A stretch of 39,405 nucleotides of DNA, taken from assembly GCF_014836675.1 (NCBI RefSeq), contig NZ_JACSQK010000013.1, positions 1 through 39,405 on the forward strand, given 5' to 3'. The notes beneath the pieces were generated by a model. That model worked only from the letters and a program-made list of their open reading frames with translations, did not search any database and was not told where the DNA came from. The position numbers and the translations under genes are program-made. Of this stretch, positions 9,137 to 17,037 are shown in pieces. The stretch comes from Comamonas avium (GTDB lineage: Bacteria > Pseudomonadota > Gammaproteobacteria > Burkholderiales > Burkholderiaceae_C). Numbering within the stretch: the first letter of the stretch is position 1; the number at the start of each line of letters is the position of its first letter.

Positions 9137-10303
9137 TTAGCCAGTCACAGATTCAGCAACAGGATCGGTACAGATGCGATCGCGTCCAGCGCCTTTAGCT
9201 TGATACAAAAGCTTATCCCCTTCATCGATAGCAGCGGAGAGGCTTCCACCAAGCGGCATAGCCGTAATCCCAAAGCTAATTGTCAGCGGCTGACCTTCAG
9301 GCATTGCATCATTCGAAGAGCTAACTAATTCACGGATGCGATCAACAATTTGCTCTGCGCTTTTGACATCTGTGTTCACTAGCAAGAGGACGAATTCTTC
9401 ACCACCAAAACGAGCTACCAAGTCTTGATGGCGCACTTGGCTGCGCATGGTGAGCGACACCTTTTTCAGCACCTGGTCACCACGTTCATGCCCCCAGCGG
9501 TCGTTGATGTATTTGAAGTGGTCAATATCTCCAAAAGCCAGAGAGATAGGCTGCAGTCGACGGTCATTAATCAATGACTCAGCGGCCTCAAGGAATGCTC
9601 TTCGATTGAGTAGTTCGGTTAAGGGATCATGGTCGCGCTCATCACTTAATTTACTCACGGTCCCCTGGACAGCGCATGCAAGAAACAGGAATGTAAAAAG
9701 CATGCAGAAAGTCATTGAGCCAATCGTCGTGACCACCCAAAACTTAGACAGGACGAAGTTGTTTAGCTCTGCAGAGCCCATCGCGAGAACTATGGCTGGT
9801 CTGAGCATTGTGTAAATGCAGAACATTACATAGATCCAGTAAAGGACAACCTCAAGACGTTCACGTTTGCGCGGCAATTTGAAAATTGCAGGGGCTGGTA
9901 GAACTTGTATCAATCCCAACGCGATACCCAGCGCGTGGATCCGAAGCAGAAGATCCTCTTCAACCAAGCTGAAGAACGCAAGAATCGCCAGCGTTGTTAA
10001 GCCAATTGCGAGGCTAAGGCGTGGGCGTGATGGAACTCCATACTTGTCAGCCAGTGCACGGGCACCAAACCACGCTCCTAATAAATAGCCCAGCCCTGAT
10101 ACCGTACTCCAGATGGCAATCTGGCTTCGATCAAGAAGCGTTTGGAATCCCAGTGAGACCCCTGTAAATGCCAGCGAACACCCTAATAACAGCAGGTACC
10201 GATGATCGCGCTTTAAATACCAAACCGTAAAAAGCGCAAGGCTCAGCATCACAATGGCCGACGGTGCCACCAGCAAATAGGCTTGGGCGTTGTTTATGGG
10301 CAT
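9137..10303 (-). CDS. Membrane-bound diguanylate cyclase (GGDEF domain)
   Basis: 388 residues from ATG 10303 (MPINNAQAYLL); GAAAGG lies about six bases upstream. The upstream ATG at 10339 is in frame but has no comparable SD. The first about 215 residues contain six or seven hydrophobic segments forming a membrane sensor region. Residues about 225-380 are a GGDEF domain: DPLTELLNRRAF at its start, substrate-site GDIDHFKYINDRWGHERGD, and active-site GGEEF. The domain looks catalytically intact, so it should make cyclic di-GMP from two GTP at the inner membrane. No clear RxxD inhibitory site is seen just upstream of GGEEF. It stands alone and could affect biofilm or motility. Its place inside a prophage-like region is unusual. 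Confidence 0.9.
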   Translation of the reverse strand: MPINNAQAYLLVAPSAIVMLSLALFTVWYLKRDHRYLLLLGCSLAFTGVSLGFQTLLDRSQIAIWSTVSGLGYLLGAWFGARALADKYGVPSRPRLSLAIGLTTLAILAFFSLVEEDLLLRIHALGIALGLIQVLPAPAIFKLPRKRERLEVVLYWIYVMFCIYTMLRPAIVLAMGSAELNNFVLSKFWVVTTIGSMTFCMLFTFLFLACAVQGTVSKLSDERDHDPLTELLNRRAFLEAAESLINDRRLQPISLAFGDIDHFKYINDRWGHERGDQVLKKVSLTMRSQVRHQDLVARFGGEEFVLLLVNTDVKSAEQIVDRIRELVSSSNDAMPEGQPLTISFGITAMPLGGSLSAAIDEGDKLLYQAKGAGRDRICTDPVAESVTG

Positions 10304-10529
10304 GGTGAGCCTTTCGCAAGCAAAAGTGCTCACTAACAAAACGTGTTGAGATAAAACTAAACATGAGCAAGAGGTAAACCCACCTCTTCTTACTCAAAAT
10401 TAATACTATCAAACCAATGCGTGTGTAAACACTTTTTTCGCTTATCCCGAGGCACTGAACTAGCCTCGTTTTTGCCTGACTGAAGCTTCCTAAAGTTGGC
10501 AAGCATTAATCCACGCCCTTTATCAGCTC

Positions 10530-10569
10530 CCCGCCCTGCACGCGCTCGGCGGGTTTTTCATTTCTGGAG
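10530..10569 (+). terminator. Terminator plus CTGGAG cassette junction
   Basis: CCCGCC/GGCGGG hairpin (10530-10553), T run 10554-10558, then CTGGAG at 10564-10569, which serves as SD for the ATG at 10576. Related junctions occur at 14073-14107 and 15592-15626. Confidence 0.7.
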
Positions 10570-10575
10570 CCCGTT

Positions 10576-10779
10576 ATGTCTCGCTACACCGCCTTACTCA
10601 ATAAAGCGCGAAGGCGCGCTCACCCAGCTTTTAGCGCCCCCGCCGAAACGCTGGAACAGCGCGAGACAAAGCGCCGTCTCAAAGCTGAAGACGAAGGCAG
10701 TCTTTACCTGCCATCCAAAGCGTGGCTGCTGGAGCAAGCCGCGCGCCAAACCAGCCCTCAACCACCAGTTGCCAAATAA
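10576..10779 (+). CDS. Small phage-type hypothetical protein
   Basis: 67 residues, start ATG with CTGGAG seven bases upstream directly after a terminator. Rich in K, R, A and E and apparently helical (MSRYTALLNKARRRAHPAFSAPAETLEQRETKRRLKAED). It is followed ten bases later by another small gene in the same direction. No family recognised. Confidence 0.6.
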   Translation: MSRYTALLNKARRRAHPAFSAPAETLEQRETKRRLKAEDEGSLYLPSKAWLLEQAARQTSPQPPVAK

Positions 10780-10789
10780 GGAGAACCCG

Positions 10790-10924
10790 ATGCGATTCAT
10801 CTTCAAAGCCAACGGTCGCGCCAGTGCCGACACCTTCGCCAGCAGAGACGCTGCATACGCCGCCGACCTGCTTTGCTCGGGTGGTGTGATTGCCGGGTCA
10901 TCACTGCAGCAGCAGGAAATTTAG
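10790..10924 (+). CDS. Tiny phage-type protein, MRFIFKANG family
   Basis: 44 residues, with a strong AAGGAG seven bases before the ATG. MRFIFKANGRASADTFASRDAAYAADLL resembles the small protein at 14116 (MRFLIKVAGTKFDRIPSNDAAQADAF), so the window holds two diverged paralogues. The function is unknown; the tight packing between small genes suggests a phage early operon. Confidence 0.6.
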   Translation: MRFIFKANGRASADTFASRDAAYAADLLCSGGVIAGSSLQQQEI

Positions 10925-10925
10925 C

Positions 10926-11054
10926 ATGACACCGCACCCCCAATTGCAGCGAATGCCCCGCTCTAAACCCCGCTTCAAGCCCACCAACAAGTGGGCTTTG
11001 TTGCTTCTGGTCGCCCTGTTTTCCTCAATCGCCTGGAGTGCTCTGTGCGCCTGA
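10926..11054 (+). CDS. Small single-span membrane protein
   Basis: 42 residues starting two bases after the previous stop. A basic N-terminus (MPRSKPRFKPTNK) precedes one membrane span (WALLLLVALFSSIAWSALCA). The stop overlaps the next start as TGATG. Function unknown. Confidence 0.5.
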   Translation: MTPHPQLQRMPRSKPRFKPTNKWALLLLVALFSSIAWSALCA

Positions 11055-11128
11055 TGTTCCACGCTTTCTTGCGGCTCTTCGTTTCTTCCATTGCAGCAAC
11101 TGCTGCGGTAGTGGTCACCCATATCTAA
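11054..11128 (+). CDS. Very small hydrophobic peptide (possible gene)
   Basis: 24 residues (MFHAFLRLFVSSIAATAAVVVTHI), its start coupled by TGATG to the preceding small membrane gene. Only coupling and composition support it; it could be non-coding spacer before the rdgC remnant. Confidence 0.3.
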   Translation: MFHAFLRLFVSSIAATAAVVVTHI

Positions 11129-11143
11129 AGAGTTAATGAATTT

Positions 11144-12149
11144 ATGTTCTCGAACCTGATCATCTATCGCACTGCCCAGCAATGGCAGGGCTCGCTGGAG
11201 CAAGTGGAAGAGGCTCTGCAAAAGACACCTTTCATGGCCTGCGGAGCAACCCAAGAGCATGCAGAGGGCTGGATTCCTCCGCGCGGCCACGAGCACGGCC
11301 TGCTGGCTGAAAGCGTTGGCGGCCAGTGGATCCTGCGCTTCATGAGTGAATCCAAAATGCTGCCCGCCAGCGTGCTCAATCGCAAGGTGCAAGAGAAGGC
11401 TGACGCGTGTGAAAAAGAGTTTGGCCGCAAGCCCGGCAAGAAAAAAAAAGCGCGACCTGAAAGACGAGGCCAAGCTCTATTTGCTGCCCATGGCATTCAC
11501 CAAGCAAAGCAGCATGTGGGTGTGGATCGATCCGCAAGCCAAATTCTTGGTGCTGGATACCGGCGCCCAGGGCAAGGCTGACGAAGTGGTCACGTTGCTG
11601 GTAGAAGGCCTCAAAGGATTTGGCGTGTCCCTGCTGGACACACAAACCAGTGCCCAGGCAGCCATGGGCCATTGGCTGTTGACGCAGAAAGCACCCGTGG
11701 GCTTCAGCATTGACCGCGAGTGCGAACTGAAAGCAGCCGATGAATCCAAGTCCGTGGTCCGCTAAGGCCGCCACCCTCTGGATATTGACGAGGTAAAGCA
11801 GCACGTAGAGCACGGAAAGCTGCCAACCAAGCTTGCTCTGACCTGGGATAACCGTGTGAGCTTCTTGCTCACGGACAACCTGCAGCTCAAGAAGCTGAAC
11901 TTCACCGACACGGTGCTGGACCAAGCGGGTGATGAAGGCGGCTTTGACACAGAGGTGGCCATTGCTACGGCCGAGCTTGCAAAGCTGATCCCTGACTTGA
12001 TTGAAGCCTTGGGTGGCGAAGGCCGCACGGAAATTGGCCTGCCGTCACCCTGCGCCACCACCTTGGCAGTTTGCGTGTCTCGCGCAGGTGCAGTGACTGG
12101 GCCAGCCAGCGCGCCAGACGACACAGCAACGCGGGACGCTCCGTTCTAA
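11144..12149 (+). pseudogene. rdgC: rdgC (recombination-associated protein), frameshifted and interrupted
   Basis: RdgC is a ring-shaped DNA-binding protein that restrains RecA and supports recombination; mobile elements often carry copies. The start (MFSNLIIYRTAQQWQGSLEQVEEAL...GWIPPRGHEHGLL) and the middle (KLYLLPMAFTKQSSMWVWIDPQAKFLVLDTG) match the family. Two lesions break it: a run of nine A at 11441-11449, where eight would keep the frame (GKKKKRDLKDEA), and TAA at 11763-11765 between SVVR and GRHPLDIDEV, where the family is expected to have one residue. Homology resumes in frame afterwards (VSFLLTDNLQLKKLNFTD..FDTEVAIATAELAKLIPDLIEAL). The last about 38 residues are not RdgC but a copy of the small gene at 14250, fused in frame. 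Confidence 0.85.
12040..12149 (+). repeat. Copy A of a 110-bp direct repeat
   Basis: Near identical to 14257-14369. In both copies it encodes LPSP.AT.LAV.VSRAG.VTGPASAPDDTATRDAPF and a stop. Here it is fused to the rdgC remnant; at 14250 it is a free-standing small gene. Confidence 0.85.
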
Positions 12150-12151
12150 AC

Positions 12152-12181
12152 AAAAAACCCGCGTAATGCGGGTTTTGTTTT
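12152..12181. terminator. Strong terminator, usable in both directions
   Basis: AAAACCCGC, loop GTAAT, GCGGGTTTT, with T runs on both strands. It lies between the rdgC remnant and the convergent small gene at 12233-12442. Confidence 0.8.
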
Positions 12182-12232
12182 TGCCAGGTCAGGACTGAAA
12201 TTCAGCAGAATGCCTGAATCAATTCTCAGAGC

Positions 12233-12442
12233 TTACTCGGGAAGCGCGACGCCAAGTTTTGCAAGCTTAGCGGCAGCTACATCGCGACGATGAGCTGCTT
12301 TCGATGCGGTTTCGCTCACCGACTTGAGTACGCCAGGGCCTTTAGAGGACGAGGTCAGCACTACTGCTGCTTTTTTAGCGGCATCAGCAGCCAATTTTTT
12401 GTAGCTGGCGATGAGTTCGGCGTGTGCAATTGGTTGATTCAC
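12233..12442 (-). CDS. Small alanine/lysine-rich hypothetical protein
   Basis: 69 residues from a GTG start (MNQPIAHAELIASYKKLAADAAKKAAVVLTSSSKG). GGAAA sits about seven bases upstream. Two helical, A/K-rich halves; no family recognised. It faces the bidirectional terminator at 12152. Confidence 0.5.
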   Translation of the reverse strand: MNQPIAHAELIASYKKLAADAAKKAAVVLTSSSKGPGVLKSVSETASKAAHRRDVAAAKLAKLGVALPE

Positions 12443-12773
12443 AAAGATTTCCGTATTTAAGATAAGTCCGATTGTTGCTCAAAACGCTCATAACATCTTC
12501 CCCTTCTGTTTTCACCTGTTTTTTTGCCTGGCAGAAGCACCAATCTGAATTGACTAGCATTTCGTGGTTTGAGAAGATCAACCTCTAAACAGGCTGGGTG
12601 AAGCTGCACTGCGCGGCTGCCCTGACCACCACACCGACTAAGCACCAGAGGTATGAGCACGCGCCCTATTAGTCCTGTCCTGATTTCTCTGCATTCCAGG
12701 GCTGCAAGCGGCTAGGAGCAATCTTAAACATGGCCTGCAAACAAAGAACCGCAGGTCTGCTTGCTCTTCATCT

Positions 12774-12971
12774 TCAGCTGGTTGCGTTGCTTCCTCCGAA
12801 TAATTTGCCAGCACCGGCCCAATCGGATGCCTTGACGTCTTCAAAGATGATGTAGATGTAATTGGGATCGGTTCCGGTATGTTCGACGATGCTTTTAGTG
12901 ATATCTGCCGCTACAGCAGCCTTTTGTTTGTGATCTTTTCCTTCGAACCAGCTCACACGGACAACGGGCAT
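12774..12971 (-). CDS. 4-oxalocrotonate tautomerase-family protein
   Basis: 65 residues, start MPVVRVSWFEG with GGAGAG upstream. Pro-2, exposed after Met removal, is the catalytic base of the family. Length and the end (YIYIIFEDVKASDWAGAGKLFGG) fit small tautomerases that act as oligomers on enol/keto acids. It is divergently transcribed from a LysR regulator, the usual layout for a regulator and its target, so LysR control is likely. The substrate is unknown. Confidence 0.85.
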   Translation of the reverse strand: MPVVRVSWFEGKDHKQKAAVAADITKSIVEHTGTDPNYIYIIFEDVKASDWAGAGKLFGGSNATS

Positions 12972-13046
12972 AAAAGTCTCTCCTGATAGTTGATGACAGC
13001 GCTGATAGCAATTACTTTGTTTTTGCTCTCAGCGTCACAGCAATCC

Positions 13047-13069
13047 TATAGTTGAAACTTAAATCTATA
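13047..13069. promoter_or_regulatory. Candidate LysR-type operator
   Basis: Dyad TATAG-N13-CTATA in the AT-rich spacer between the divergent tautomerase and LysR genes. Size and position fit a LysR box; there is no direct evidence. Confidence 0.4.
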
Positions 13070-13109
13070 TTCGAATACATTTCTCATATAAGTATCTCCG
13101 GAGGAAACA

Positions 13110-14021
13110 TTGAACGAGCAAGATGTATTCGCAGATATCCCACTGTTCGTAACCGTCGCTCGAGCAGGAACTTTCACGAAGACTGCAGAGCAACTGGGTA
13201 TCACTAAGTCAGCCGTTACCAAGGCAGTCACTCGTCTAGAGAATCGACTTGGCTTCAAGCTTTTTCACAGAACCACCCGGTTGATCCGATTAACTTCGGA
13301 TGGAGAGGCCTATCTCAATGCTTGTCGGCATGCCCTGGATGAGGTGACCGCTGCACAAACTGCTCTTTCATCTAACAGCCAAGTTCTGTCTGGGCGTATC
13401 CATATCGACATGCCTGTTGCATTTGGACGAAAGGTTCTGCTACCAGCCTTAATGAACATCGTCCGACCACACCCTGGCATAAGCCTAACTTTGACTTTCA
13501 CAGACGCGGTCAGCGATCTTTTGCGCGAGGATGTTGATCTCGCCATCCGATTCGGAGCTCTTGCAGATAGCAGCCACCTCATCGCACGTCGACTTACACA
13601 GCAAAGGCGTGTGATCTGTGCATCACCGGGCTACATCAAAGACTACGGTTTGCCGACCACCATCATTGAAGTTGCTGAGCACCGTTGTCTAGTGGGTACT
13701 CCAAATGGTCCACCAAGCTCCTGGGCTGTGATGGAGGAAGCCAACCAGCCGGCCACCTACGAGCCACCTAAGACTCATCAGTTCAGCGACGGTGACGCCA
13801 TGGTTGATGCAGCAGTCGCTGGAATGGGGCTGCTGCAATTGCCTGAAACTATGGTGCGCGACAAAATCGCTAGCGGCCTTTTGCGTGAAATCCTCCCTGG
13901 TTTGTCTGGGCCAGATGTTGAGGTTCATGCAGTTTGGCCAAAGCGGGGACAACTCAGTCCACGACTTAGATACATTGTGGATAGGCTCTTAGAGCTTGGA
14001 GCCAAGGGTGAGTTGAACTGA
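13110..14021 (+). CDS. LysR-family transcriptional regulator
   Basis: 303 residues from a TTG start five bases after GGAGG (13100-13104); no in-frame ATG precedes the helix-turn-helix. Residues about 8-66 form the LysR winged HTH (LFVTVARAGTFTKTAEQLGITKSAVTKAVTRLENRLGFKLFHRTTR). The remainder is the effector-binding periplasmic-binding-like domain (LSGRIHIDMPVAFGRKVLLPAL..., DLAIRFGALADSS). The length is typical. It probably controls the divergent tautomerase gene and itself; the inducer is unknown. Confidence 0.93.
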   Translation: MNEQDVFADIPLFVTVARAGTFTKTAEQLGITKSAVTKAVTRLENRLGFKLFHRTTRLIRLTSDGEAYLNACRHALDEVTAAQTALSSNSQVLSGRIHIDMPVAFGRKVLLPALMNIVRPHPGISLTLTFTDAVSDLLREDVDLAIRFGALADSSHLIARRLTQQRRVICASPGYIKDYGLPTTIIEVAEHRCLVGTPNGPPSSWAVMEEANQPATYEPPKTHQFSDGDAMVDAAVAGMGLLQLPETMVRDKIASGLLREILPGLSGPDVEVHAVWPKRGQLSPRLRYIVDRLLELGAKGELN

Positions 14022-14072
14022 ATCTCTTGTCTCTCGTGACCTACCGAGCCAAGCTACCTTATTGAATTGCAG

Positions 14073-14107
14073 AGCCCGCCACTGAGCGAGCTTTTCTCAT
14101 TCTGGAG
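14073..14107 (+). terminator. Terminator-like hairpin plus CTGGAG junction
   Basis: AGCCCGC/GCGAGCT imperfect hairpin, T-rich tail, then CTGGAG at 14102-14107 as SD for the gene at 14116. Same plan as at 10530 and 15592. Confidence 0.55.
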
Positions 14108-14115
14108 ATACCAGC

Positions 14116-14253
14116 ATGCGATTTCTGATCAAAGTGGCCGGCACAAAGTTTGACCGCATCCCAAGCAACGATGCAGCACAGGCTGATGCCTTTGCCCGTT
14201 TTCCACTTGCCATGGCTGTAGTGATGTTGCGCATGGACGCTAACGGAGCATGA
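14116..14253 (+). CDS. Tiny phage-type protein, paralogue of 10790 gene
   Basis: 45 residues (MRFLIKVAGTKFDRIPSNDAAQADAFARFPLAMAVVMLRMDANGA). Its SD is CTGGAG after the terminator hairpin; its stop overlaps the next start as ATGA. It resembles the 44-residue protein at 10790 at the N-terminus and in the NDAA/RDAA region. Function unknown. Confidence 0.55.
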   Translation: MRFLIKVAGTKFDRIPSNDAAQADAFARFPLAMAVVMLRMDANGA

Positions 14254-14369
14254 GTGAGCTGCCATCCCCCAGCGCCACCGCCTTGGCAGTTCGCGTGTCT
14301 CGCGCGGGCGAAGTGACTGGGCCAGCCAGCGCGCCAGACGACACAGCAACGCGGGACGCTCCGTTCTGA
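14250..14369 (+). CDS. Tiny conserved protein, duplicated downstream of rdgC
   Basis: 39 residues beginning MSELPSPSATALAVRVSRAG, coupled to the previous gene by ATGA. The same coding end appears fused to the rdgC remnant at 12040-12149 (copy A). Third-position differences with kept protein sequence suggest it is, or was, a real gene. Function unknown. Confidence 0.5.
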   Translation: MSELPSPSATALAVRVSRAGEVTGPASAPDDTATRDAPF

Positions 14370-14578
14370 TACACACACTCACCTTCCCTAGGTTGAAAGA
14401 TTACGCAATCGGCCTGCTATAGGACGAAAGGATTGAGTGCTCCATCATCGATGGCATACACATATTGCGGAGCAGCACGACTGGCCTGTTGCGGCCCCCC
14501 ATGCGAGGCAGAAAGGCTGGGGCAACTAACTGCTGCCCCTACCGATCAAAAAAACAGCGGAAGTTACGGTGTTACGCC

Positions 14579-15097
14579 TTATTTTTTGCAGGAATCTTCT
14601 GGGTGTGAAAATTCAACCTTGGTGTTGGGTTCACTGAGAGAGACGACATTAGCGACACAGACTTTACGATCCATGCCAAAGAAGACCTCATAGTCTTTGT
14701 TTTTCTCGGGCACAAACGTGGCAGATACAGAGCAAGACAACCTGCTGTCAGGGCCTGTAAGCATGGCAAAAACAATGGGCTTATTGGCCGCAACATACAT
14801 TTCTGCGGACGTGTGTTGCTTGCTCAGCGCCGACACTGGCATATCAATTTTGCGGTCTTTGTAGCCACTGGCTCCAACCATCCCGCCTATCACCGTGCCT
14901 GCCCCTGGTGCTGACCAGTCTAGGCAGTCTTGGCCAGGAATAGCTCGAACAAAAGCAGTTGCTGCGCGCACAACACGAACTCGTGCTTTGTCTCCTGAAT
15001 CGGGTTCGGCAACTGTCGTGAATTGAGTACCTAAGCTACTGCACCCTACGACGGTTAGAGTGGTCATAAAAGCTGCCATGAGCTGGGTTATGCGCAT
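14579..15097 (-). CDS. Hypothetical lipoprotein
   Basis: 172 residues with GAGGG upstream of the ATG. The signal peptide ends in lipobox TVVGC (Cys 19). The mature part has further cysteines (QDCLDW, RLSCSVS, RKVCVAN, EDSCKK) and a glycine-rich hydrophobic stretch (APGAGTVIGGMVGASG). No family recognised; it is probably an outer-membrane lipoprotein. Confidence 0.7.
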   Translation of the reverse strand: MRITQLMAAFMTTLTVVGCSSLGTQFTTVAEPDSGDKARVRVVRAATAFVRAIPGQDCLDWSAPGAGTVIGGMVGASGYKDRKIDMPVSALSKQHTSAEMYVAANKPIVFAMLTGPDSRLSCSVSATFVPEKNKDYEVFFGMDRKVCVANVVSLSEPNTKVEFSHPEDSCKK

Positions 15098-15591
15098 TGA
15101 GTTTCCCTCTTCTTCGTTGATATTTAATGCGTGGTGGATTTTCGGATAACTGAAGACTGAACCAAGCCTCAGTTTTAAATGCCTGCGACATCAAAGCCTG
15201 CGAATTACAGCTTAGATGCACAACCACTCCGACGATTCGTGGACACTGCGCTGGTTTAATCTGGCCAGCTCACCATCTACGGTGGTCAAACCTGCCTGAG
15301 ACTCCTGCTATCGGCCATGAGTCGCCATCGTGTCATTGGTCTTCTGTAATCACAAAAGACCTAGATCAAAAACTTTAGGCTTGTCTAAACACTGCAACAT
15401 CTAATTTACCTACGTAGCCGCAGGCCAGTCAGAAGCCATCACGGACTAAGCCGATTGAATCCAAAGCTTTGACCAGAGCCGTCAGCCATCAGAGCAGATC
15501 TAAATCCTCTTCATAAATCGCATAGATTTCTATACAGATCAGTCTCATTTTTCTGGTGATCTACCCAAAAACCTACCTTAATAGATTTCAC
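15098..15591. other. Gene-free stretch
   Basis: About 490 bases of moderately AT-rich sequence with no plausible coding frame, ending at the terminator junction at 15592. Nothing recognisable apart from the upstream region of the lipoprotein gene. Confidence 0.5.
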
Positions 15592-15626
15592 AGCCCGCCA
15601 CGGAGCGGGCTTTTTTACGTCTGGAG
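15592..15626 (+). terminator. Terminator plus CTGGAG junction truncated by IS
   Basis: AGCCCGC/GCGGGCT hairpin (15592-15611), T6, then CTGGAG at 15621-15626 as at 10564 and 14102. No gene start follows; IS sequence begins within about ten bases, so a small gene was probably displaced here. Confidence 0.65.
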
Positions 15627-15695
15627 CACCCGACGTCCCCCCGCTTTCAGTAGCAGTTGAGCTTGGAGTCCAATCCCAACGACAGGAGATTGGAC

Positions 15696-15959
15696 ATGAA
15701 GAAGCGATTCACGGAAGAACAGATCATTGGCTTCCTTCGGGAAGCTGAATCGGGCTTGCCGGTAGCTGAGCTTTGCCGACGGCACGGATTCTCCGAGGCC
15801 AGCTACTACCTATGGCGCAGCAAGTTTGGCGGCATGAGCGTGTCCGATGCCAAGCGCCTCAAGGAGCTGGAAACTGAGAACGGGCGCCTTAAACGGCTGC
15901 TGGCCGATGCACTGCTTGAGAACGAGGTGACGAAAGAAGCCTTGAGAAAAAAGTGGTGA
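15696..15959 (+). CDS. IS3-family transposase OrfA
   Basis: 87 residues from ATG 15696 (MKKRFTEEQIIGFLREAESGLPVAELCRRHGFSEASYYLWRSKFGGM). The N-terminal helix-turn-helix is followed by a leucine-zipper-like coiled coil (LKELETENGRLKRLLADALLENEVTKEAL), both standard for OrfA. A slippery A6G (15947-15953) just before the stop fits the -1 frameshift that makes the OrfAB transposase. Intact in itself but useless without orfB. Confidence 0.88.
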   Translation: MKKRFTEEQIIGFLREAESGLPVAELCRRHGFSEASYYLWRSKFGGMSVSDAKRLKELETENGRLKRLLADALLENEVTKEALRKKW

Positions 15960-16147
15960 GCGCACCGGCAAGGCGGGAGTTGGTGCGCCATATGAACTGC
16001 CAAGGGATAAGCGAGAAACGAGCACTGCGTGTAATTGGCATGAGTCCCAGTGCTTACCGTTATCAACCAGCAGCAGATCACAATTGCGCCCTCAGACACA
16101 AGATCATCGCTTTGGCGCAGCGCCATCGACGTTACGGCGCCGGAGCG
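15953..16147 (+). pseudogene. IS3-family transposase OrfB, 3' truncated
   Basis: In the -1 frame relative to orfA: SAPARRELVRHMNCQGISEKRALRVIGMSPSAYRY...HKIIALAQRHRRYGAG, the start of an IS3 OrfB. It ends exactly where the integrase fragment begins. The frame continues by chance to 16342. Confidence 0.85.
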
Positions 16148-16342
16148 AGCGGGGATCAAGTATCGGAACCCGTATCAAATCCGGCACACCTACGCCTCAA
16201 CCCTACCGACCGCAGGCGCCAATCCTTGGTCGTGGCTAGCCAGCTTGGGCATGAAGATGTAGAGATAGTCTTCAGAACCTATGACAAAATCATCCGTGAA
16301 GACTTCCAAAAACCCAAGCCAACTCTGCAATCCGCAAAGTGA
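16148..16342 (+). pseudogene. C-terminal stump of a tyrosine integrase with a frameshift
   Basis: Frame one reads GIKYRNPYQIRHTYASTLPTAGANPW with the catalytic RHTY box; after about 16230 the adjacent frame reads VASQLGHEDVEIVFRTYDKIIREDFQKPK with the LGH box and the Tyr of RTYDK. Restoring one base (TGGTAC in place of TGGTC) joins them as GANPWYVASQLGHED. All sequence before the catalytic Arg-His box is gone, cut by the IS junction. It is probably what remains of the integrase of the left-hand prophage, lying about 100 bases from the second ssrA-like end. Confidence 0.8.
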
Positions 16343-16434
16343 TCGGTGCGATTCACGTGCGAATTTCGATGTGATCCCTGTGTGAAATCGGTGTGAATAC
16401 AACACCATAAAGCACAAGGAAACGGGCAAAAAAT

Positions 16435-16468
16435 AACGCCACACGGTGATTTCTCACTGTGTGGCGTT
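16435..16468 (-). terminator. Terminator next to degenerate ssrA 3' end
   Basis: AACGCCACAC...GTGTGGCGTT with an inner GTGA/TCAC pairing; on the minus strand it is followed by ATTTTTTG. It stands to the ssrA-like remnant at 16470-16502 as the 39271-39302 terminator stands to the real ssrA 3' end. Confidence 0.75.
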
Positions 16469-16469
16469 G

Positions 16470-16502
16470 TCGTGGATGGTGGGCTGGCGTCAATTGAATC
16501 TT
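16470..16502 (-). other. Candidate att site: degenerate copy of the ssrA 3' end
   Basis: Minus strand reads GATTCAATTGACGCCAGC, then CCACCATCCAC. The true ssrA end reads GGTTCAATTCCCGCCAGC, then TCCACCACCCAC. The shared TTCAATT..CGCCAGC.CCACCA.CCAC and the terminator right after it suggest a displaced 3' end left by integration. The core is not identical, so decay or an older event must be assumed. Confidence 0.5.
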
Positions 16503-16551
16503 CTCTTGAAACCCGCATGAAATATAGATTCTTCTGAACTCAACTTTCCTC

Positions 16552-16578
16552 TGTACCCCACTTTGTACCCCCACTTTG
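16552..16578. repeat. Integrase arm-type repeats, left end
   Basis: TGTACCCCACTTTG (16552-16565) and TGTACCCCCACTTTG (16564-16578), matching the five copies beside the integrase at 39050-39200. Confidence 0.6.
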
Positions 16579-16579
16579 G

Positions 16580-17037
16580 TTTTGGTACCCAGCCTTCAAG
16601 ATCCTGTGCTGCAACAACGATACTTTGCTTAACCCCCTTCTACTTGTTTGCGCAAATTCAAATGGTCGGCACCTTATGTCGCACAACCTCTGAGGCAACA
16701 AGTCTTCACTTAACCCCCTTAGGGCAGCCACACAACAGCGCGCAAGGGCCGCTCGAATTACCCGCTCTCTTGATCCTCTGGTAAGGACCCGCGGCCGTTG
16801 CCCGCTTGGTCTACACACTCAGACCATTGCCAGCACAGAGCAACAGCGCAACAACAGGGTGCCCAGATCACCAGCACCCCAGGCACCAAACCAAGACACG
16901 CAGCCCAACCCGCCTTGAGCCCTGACGCATGCCTGTGCATCGTTACCGCTGCCTCACCACCGCCCAACTTCATTCCATTTCAGAACAATCAACACAACAA
17001 CGACTGACTAACTTTTCTCCGGCTAAGGCAAAAAGTC
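16580..17037. other. Gene-free left end of the island
   Basis: No credible gene between the arm-type sites and the first iterons. The only long frames are composition-driven and lack ribosome binding sites. Confidence 0.5.

Larger units (their letters stand above)
15630..16147 (+). mobile_element. IS3-family insertion sequence, 5' half only
   Basis: Contains a complete orfA and the first about 65 codons of orfB; the catalytic DDE part and the right end are missing. The left end lies close to 15630-15640, but the exact terminal inverted repeat cannot be set without its partner. The element stops inside the RHRRYGAG motif at about 16147, where integrase sequence takes over, so it can no longer move on its own. 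Confidence 0.75.

Noticed and set aside
16580..17037. Plus-strand frames at 16563-17007
   Set aside because: No SD, no recognisable motif and biased composition.
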